A stretch of DNA of 64,000 nucleotides from Scatophagus argus (taxonomy: Eukaryota > Chordata > Actinopteri > Scatophagidae): positions 792,001 to 856,000 of the forward strand of contig NC_058510.1 in assembly GCF_020382885.2 (NCBI RefSeq), written 5' to 3'. The notes below the pieces were generated by a model that saw only the letters and a program-made list of their open reading frames with translations, was not told where the DNA came from and made no database searches. Both the position numbers and the translations under genes were made by a program. How positions within the stretch are numbered: position 1 is the stretch's first letter; each line of letters starts with the position of its first letter. Shown here piece by piece: positions 57,831 through 64,000 of the stretch.

Positions 57831-60800
57831 GGACGGACCAGGACGGGAGTACTGAGTGAAGGAGCTCAGCAACGTCTCACGTGTCTCCTCATCAGAGGAG
57901 TTTGTCAGAGATCCAGTGCAGGCGGATCCTCTGTGCTTTCTTCTTCTCTACTTAACCACTTAGTCTCGGTGAGATTCAACAAACCTCAAACACATAAATA
58001 TAAATTCATGAGGCAGGAGTTACCATGTAGTAAGAGTATTAATCACTAATTGTATCACCTAAAGGTAAACCAATGACAAGTGGCTGTCTTGGTCACTGAA
58101 TAGAACTTACAGATTAGATGTAGTTTTTTGCTTTGTTTTTGGCCCCTGAGGGCCTCCGTAGTCATAAATAGCTTTGAATTAACCGAATTGTGAGTTCCAA
58201 ACAAAGCAAAGTAATCCAGGAAAATGATTTCAGTGATGAACCAAAGCAAAACGTTTCTTTGCTATCCGACTTTCCTTCAAATGTTGCTGAAATCCTCAGA
58301 CTCGTGCAGTGAGTGAAGAAAACAGAAAGATCACATACCTTTAAACGGCACTTTGATAACCCGATTGGTCGGACTGTGTCACATGCTGCGATGTCGCTGG
58401 GTCATTGAATGGACTCTCCGGGCTTCTGTACATACAAATAAAGGTCCTGCTTGGTCTCATGTGAACTTTAGTGTACATGCAGCACATATACAACAACATG
58501 TTCTTGTAAAGGTTAGAGTTCATACCACAGACTGACTGTGCTCAGGCTGATCCTAGATCTGATCCCAGTACTGCTACAAACTGTGTCCCAGTCAGCTCAA
58601 CAAACCATGTGATGCAGGAGGAGAGCTAAACCGGAGTGGGACATTTTACTACATCATCTAGCCAGGGAAGAAGAAGAAACTGCCTTCCTGTCAGTGAACC
58701 AACTTTAGCATCTGAACACGAGGAAGGAAAAAACCCAACAGGATTTCATTTCTGTGGTTTCCCTCCTCCAGACGCTGGCCTCTGGGCGGCTCAGGTTTCA
58801 CTGTTTCTGCATAAATCAGAAGAAACCTGAGAAGAAGAAGAAGAAGCAGGAGACTGAAAGTAGACCCAACATGTCAGAGACAACCAAGAAACAGGAACTA
58901 AAGCATCAGTTTACGCAGTAATGACACACACACACACTCAGAGGTGAGTCTGAAGTCTCCTCAGGGTGAAATGAGACTCAGCCTCCGCTAAAATAATCAA
59001 CTGTCACTAACGTGCAATCTGCACAAATTAGACGACCAAATGTTTAATAGACTTTGGATTTTTTCATGAAGCAGGAAAACAAATGCAGTGTGTGAAACTT
59101 CAGCAGTCAGCTTTGTGTTCGGTCTTTACAACACCGATCCTCCTGTCCCCACTGGGCTGATGAGACGTCCACAGGACACCAGTGTGGACACCAAAATCCA
59201 GTCCCCATTCTGTGCAGTCTGACAGTCTTCTCCCACAGATTTCATCATAAACTTGTACTGAAAGACAGTAAAACTGCACAATGAGCTCCTGATGTGCACT
59301 AATTCCACTCAGACGCTTTCTTGGCCATTTAAGAAAGCAAGTGAGACAGAACAACAGACCAAGTGGTGTCACCACATGGGTTTTATGGAGAGGAATTCCA
59401 TGGAAGTCATCCACAGCTCTGCTGGCTTCGTGTCCAAACCGGTCTGGCATCCTTCCACTGGTTTCATTTTCAAAACGGAACTCAAGAAGATCGCATCCTC
59501 ACAGACTCACTCATGTCCTTCCTGTTCGGTCTCTTCACTTCAGATTTCTGTGGATTTTACACTTCAGCACTTAAAATGTAAAATGTGGTCACTGGACGAA
59601 GTTTGTACATTTCATACATATCAGAACTTTTCTGCAATGCTTGCTGCATCAAGTTCAGGTGACACGTTTACAAGCTGAGGAGGAGAAGGATGCCTGTGGC
59701 CCGACATCTCAGCTCACAGCTGTCAGCCATTCACTTCCTGTTTCCTGTGTTTGTGCCCACACAACAAAACTAAGGCTCACCAGACGCTGAGCACCGTGTT
59801 GTCACGGTATAAAAGTGACAAATGCGATGTGGTTTGCAGAAACGTACAAGGCTAACATTTCGTCTGGCGATCGGGTTGGGTGACGCGTTTCCCGCCAACG
59901 GGAACGGGAACATCCACACCGAATCGCCAAACCGAGTGTCAGCACCAGCTGTCACATCACTGACACGGGGGTTTCCCGCCTCTCGTGAGTCAGCGTTTTA
60001 AGAAACAAAGGTTTGGATTTATCTGAGGTCAAACTGAGCGGAGGATAAACAGCGAACCTTCAGGCTGACAGATTTCTGTTTCCAGTCCGAACTCGTAGGC
60101 CGTCATGCAGGAAGAGACAAGTCGAGCGGCTGCTGCTGGAATTCTTCACGTCTGCCAAAAGTCCGTCATTACATTGCAGCTTACTTCATTCGTCTTTAGG
60201 AGAGCAATAAAGATTTATGGCAATTTTTGGATGCATCTTAATTTGTGGTTTCTTTCAGCCAGAAAATCAGCTTAATCAAAGATATGCTTGATGCCTGGAA
60301 GTCTCACTCTGTTGCTTTTGAGGAAGTGGAGATCAAACGTGTGGTCGTGTTGGTGACTGCAGGATTCGTTCAGCCTGTCATGATGAAATGATTCGCCTCA
60401 GGGTTCATTCACTCACCAAATGTTTGTCTGGCTTCCAACAAACACAAGACAAAAGACTTATTCAAAGCACTTTGTGTTTTTTATCAGTTTGGCTGATTTT
60501 TATCTTTTACCGCAGAAATTCACTCATTTTGCATCTCACAGCAGAGAACTAAACTTAAAGCGTTAAACGTTAGCCTGAGCGTAGCAGTGAAGGTTTACCG
60601 CACAGGAAGTCATGGTGAAGTTTCCCAGCAGCCCCTGGAGGAGCCAAGCGAGACACATCTTTGTGAGGAGACACCTGCTGGGAGACACACCCGCTCTGAA
60701 CCGGACGGTGAAACACGTCAACTGTGTGATTGTGTGACTTCCAGGTGTCAATAGGTAAGAGTTTTAGAAGCAAACCAGCCCATACTGTTATCATTCAGCT

Positions 60801-62052
60801 GAACACATCATAAAGAGCAGTTTGATTTATATTTTATGACTCAGACGTGTCCTGATGAGGACATTTTGATTCACTTCCCGTCAGTGAAGACGGCGAGTCT
60901 CTTCACTCGCACGTCTACGATTAAAACTCAGAGACAACAGAATGTGATCATTTGTCATGAATTAACGTGCCCACATGTAACAGTACAGCAGTTTACTGCA
61001 CTCAGTACTTCAACTCTGACTCACACTGTGGTGGACACGTCCACTAACAGTCTGCTGTCTGCTGTCCTCTGAGGACTGAAGCTTCACAGCTGACTGATTC
61101 ATTAAGTTAATACAAATGAAGTTCAGCTGCTCGGTTGGCCGTTCGTTATCAAAGCTAACGACTGCCGAAATGCTCATTTTCTCCTGGTGAGTGTGTGAGT
61201 GTGTGCGTGTGTGTCCAAGTCTCCCACTCTCCCGCTCCTCTGTTTAAAGGTTCAGTCCGCTCAAAGGACAACATTTTCTCACAGTATGTCTGCGGGTTTG
61301 TGTCTGGTACAAAGCAGTTCCAGCTGGCTGTTTTCACTGAGGTCTCACAGAGCTGCAGGACCACCGAGTCCGGTTCTCCCAGAGCTCCGCCGCTCTGTTC
61401 CACTTCCTTTAAAGAACACCACATAAAAGGCGATAAAACGACGCGTTGGCTCTGTTCTTCAGAAACTAATTTCACAGTGTGTTAAGTCTGCACTGGGAGC
61501 AGTAAACTGTGATGAAGAGGAGCAGGAGAGACGAAGCAGTGAAGGTTAGAACCCGTCCTGGTCCCGTCACACGAGACCTGAAACCACAAACGGACTCCTC
61601 CGTCTCGCTGGTCGTTTCCTTCTTGGTTATGAAACAGAAACAGGAGCTGGACACAAGCTAAAATACTCACGTGTGATCACACTGAGAAAATGTTTGGAAG
61701 GACGAGAAGCTCCTGATGTTAAAACCTAAAACAACAGAAGAAGAAATGTGCCACCTGCTCAAACGTCTTCCTTTTGCTCCCTTCGGTCTGAACGCCGTTC
61801 ACATGCCGCTCGCGTCTCTGCTCAAAGAAACATTTCGATGAAGGAAAAAGAATCCAACACAAGTTAGCAGCCGTCAGTCTCAGAGTTTAAAGTCACTCTA
61901 AAGGGTCCGTCTCTCCCGGGGGACAGCAGGACTCCTAGTCTGGCATGAGGACCCGCACCCACACCAAGGAACTGTTGGCTCGTACATAAAACAGTCACCA
62001 GACAGGAAGCTGCCGCAGGACAACACCTTACCGAGTCTCAGGTGTCGCCGTC

Positions 62053-62079
62053 CACACACACACACACACACACACACTG
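62053..62079. repeat. (CA)n microsatellite
   Basis: About 13 CA units in the right-hand spacer. Confidence 0.95.
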
Positions 62080-62165
62080 TGATCAGTTTCCTGTCATCTG
62101 GCTGCAGTTGTCCTTGCTTCTCTGATCTCAGAGCCTGCAGGAGGTTCAGGTGTGTGCGTGTGCAG

Positions 62166-62455
62166 ACATAATGTACACAAACTGTACATTATGTGTGCCA
62201 GACACATCAGTGTATGTCAGCAGGCAGAATAATACTAAACTAAATATTCTGTCAGTAGTACACACCACAGACACACAGTACATACATTACACGTTTGTAC
62301 TGTAAATACATTGTAAATATACCATAAACTGTAACTGTACTATGAAAATACACAGAATGCTTGGGCTGTATACTGCATGTACACAGTAAAACCTCGTAAA
62401 TATTTCAGTGTAAAAAAATGAAGTAGACTGTAAATATACAGTAAATAAACACATC
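62166..62455. repeat. Hairpin plus TGTAAATA-type degenerate repeats
   Basis: ACATAATGTACA (62166-62177) and its exact reverse complement (62183-62194) flank a 5-nt loop. Over the next 260 bp, variants of actgtaaatacattgtaaat and tgtaaatatacagtaaat recur. This may be an AT-rich MITE-like element; no terminal repeats or target-site duplication were confirmed. Confidence 0.45.
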
Positions 62456-64000
62456 ACTCAGTACTGTGTTTACCTCGCGTGTCATAATAAAACGTTTTAT
62501 TTTGTGCGTGTGTGGTTAGACATTCGGCTTCACTGGCCCTCAGGCCGACTCTGAGTCACTGCTGCTTCTGGTTTGTACTCAATATGAACCTTATTACCAT
62601 TCAGTGTTTCTGTGCTCTGCAGCTCACTGACAATACTGACCTCATGATGTTTTATCAGACCCAGGTGAGGACTACCTGGCGGTTCCTCTCGTTCTGCTGC
62701 TCACTTCTGGAAGTCATCAAAGCGCGTGTGCTTTAATGAAACCCGGACTGATCATCGGGCCCTCGACGCGACCCCGAGGCCCCCCGGACTGATGTACGAA
62801 TGTGGCTCGTCATGACCTCAGTAATCAGTTTCACGTGTTCTGACGTGAACTGATGGCAGCTCCAGCAGGCTGTAACCACACGGGTCGGTCGACTAACAGA
62901 TCGGAGCTCCTGCTGCCTGGAAGCAACGCGCTGAAATCAGTTCACTGATTTGAAATCAGGCAGCGAGTTTCTGATATGAAGGATTTACAGAACAGGTTTG
63001 TCTTTAACTCCTACACTTGGTAGAAAGTGTGTGTGAGACCCGACGCAGATCCACCTGATCGGAGCAGTTCTGGCGGCCATGACGACTCCAGATGTTTCTG
63101 CTCTGCCGAACCTCTGGAATCTAACCATGAAGAGACACCACAGGACGTCCCGATGCCAATGAAGACCCCACAAACAGTCCTCAGACTGATGGTTCGTGAC
63201 TGCTTTGCACGTGTGCAGTTCGTGGCGGTAAAGCTGGATTCATTCAGCGTGAGCAGCAGCTCACAGAGTCTGAGACTTGTTTCATCATTTCATCTCGCTT
63301 CCAGTTAAACCACTGGTGGCTCCGTCCTCTGGGAAGCAGACGTGAAGTGAGACGATGCCTGCAGGACTCCTGACCCCGACAGGTCGGAGGTCAGACTAAC
63401 TGTTGGTGTCGCTTTACGGTCGCCTCGGGCTCAGCTTTACCTTCCGTGACACGAGCTGACGGCTCGACACACCTGACGGAGTCGGACTTCACCGCGCTGA
63501 GGCCCAGAGGACAAAGTTCCTCATCATGAACTCAGTTTTCTGAAATGTAAACTCTGTTGAATCAAAATGATCTGAAGGGGATTGAATGTTGGCGAACAAG
63601 TCAGACTGCACACACGATCCGGGCTCAGCTAACCAGAAGATGTTTTGGTCTTTTAATTGTCAGCACATGTTGGTTTCCTTTGCCACGTTTTCCTGGGGAA
63701 TTACCTCAAACTGAAACCGAACACTTCAACACCGCACAATGTCTTTTATTTTACCAGATGCGGACTCTTTCACAGCTAGAAGTTCAGGTCAGAGGTGGAA
63801 ACACTGTGAGTTCAAGCTAACACAGTGAGAAACACGCGAACGCCAACAGTTTTATGAGCTCTGCAGCAGCGGTGAACAAACGGCTTCCCCAGCAGGCCCA
63901 AAACTCAAACCAGGCCAAAATCAAACACCTGCTGCACTGTACTGTTAAAATGCTAAATGAGACCTCAGTGCCCTTAACTGACTGACTTCCTGTCTCTCAC

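Larger units (their letters stand above)
57831..64000. other. Right-hand spacer without a recognised gene
   Basis: No exon chain, conserved protein motif or RNA gene could be supported. Noted items: AATAAA at 58437-58442 (alternative dipk1c polyadenylation signal), a minus-strand open stretch at 59100-59450, a (CA)n run at 62053-62079, a perfect 12-bp hairpin at 62166-62194, and a TGTAAATAC-rich degenerate repeat at 62255-62455. Confidence 0.5.

Overview
The window is vertebrate nuclear DNA, almost certainly from a teleost fish. It has multi-exon genes with GT-AG introns, abundant (CA)n microsatellites, and teleost-type transposon relics (a Penelope-like element, a hAT/GTF2IRD2-like relic, a LINE 3' end with an ATCTT-type tail, a tRNA-derived SINE and Tc1-like debris). 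It also carries an expanded-type fish NLR gene. There is no prokaryotic, organellar or CRISPR content. All exon models were built by hand from open frames, splice dinucleotides and phase agreement; no alignment software was run.

Layout. (1) 1-13.2 kb, minus strand: one large NLR gene that reads in a single consistent frame through 11 coding exons and runs off the left edge. The order is a short acidic N-terminal exon, a C3HC4 RING exon, a long FISNA-NACHT exon, three 174-nt LRR exons, a linker exon resembling the N-terminal exon, and four FIIND (ZU5+UPA) exons. Its introns hold a hAT relic, a truncated Penelope-like element with inverted ends and a LINE fragment. (2) 14.3-17.6 kb, minus: hus1, the 9-1-1 clamp subunit, complete in 8 exons (285 aa). 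(3) 18.5-20.2 kb, plus: a CIDE-family gene, best match cidea, complete in 5 exons (212 aa). (4) 21.4-26.4 kb, plus: a beta-tubulin, best called tubb6, complete (446 aa). It has six coding exons rather than the usual vertebrate four. (5) 26.4-35.6 kb: gene-poor spacer with SINE, Tc1-like debris and microsatellites. (6) 35.6-57.3 kb, plus: dipk1c (fam69c), an ER-type divergent protein kinase, complete in 8 exons (487 aa), with a 13.5-kb microsatellite-rich first intron. (7) 57.3-64 kb: no supportable gene; a Tc1-like relic lies just after dipk1c.

The genes are independent housekeeping, lipid-droplet, cytoskeletal and immune genes rather than a pathway. The cidea-tubb6 adjacency matches human 18p11.21, and DIPK1C is also on human chromosome 18, which supports those paralogue assignments. 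The most interesting locus is the NLR: it combines a RING with NACHT-LRR-FIIND, and the residue after Phe in its apparent FIIND processing motif is Gly instead of Ser.
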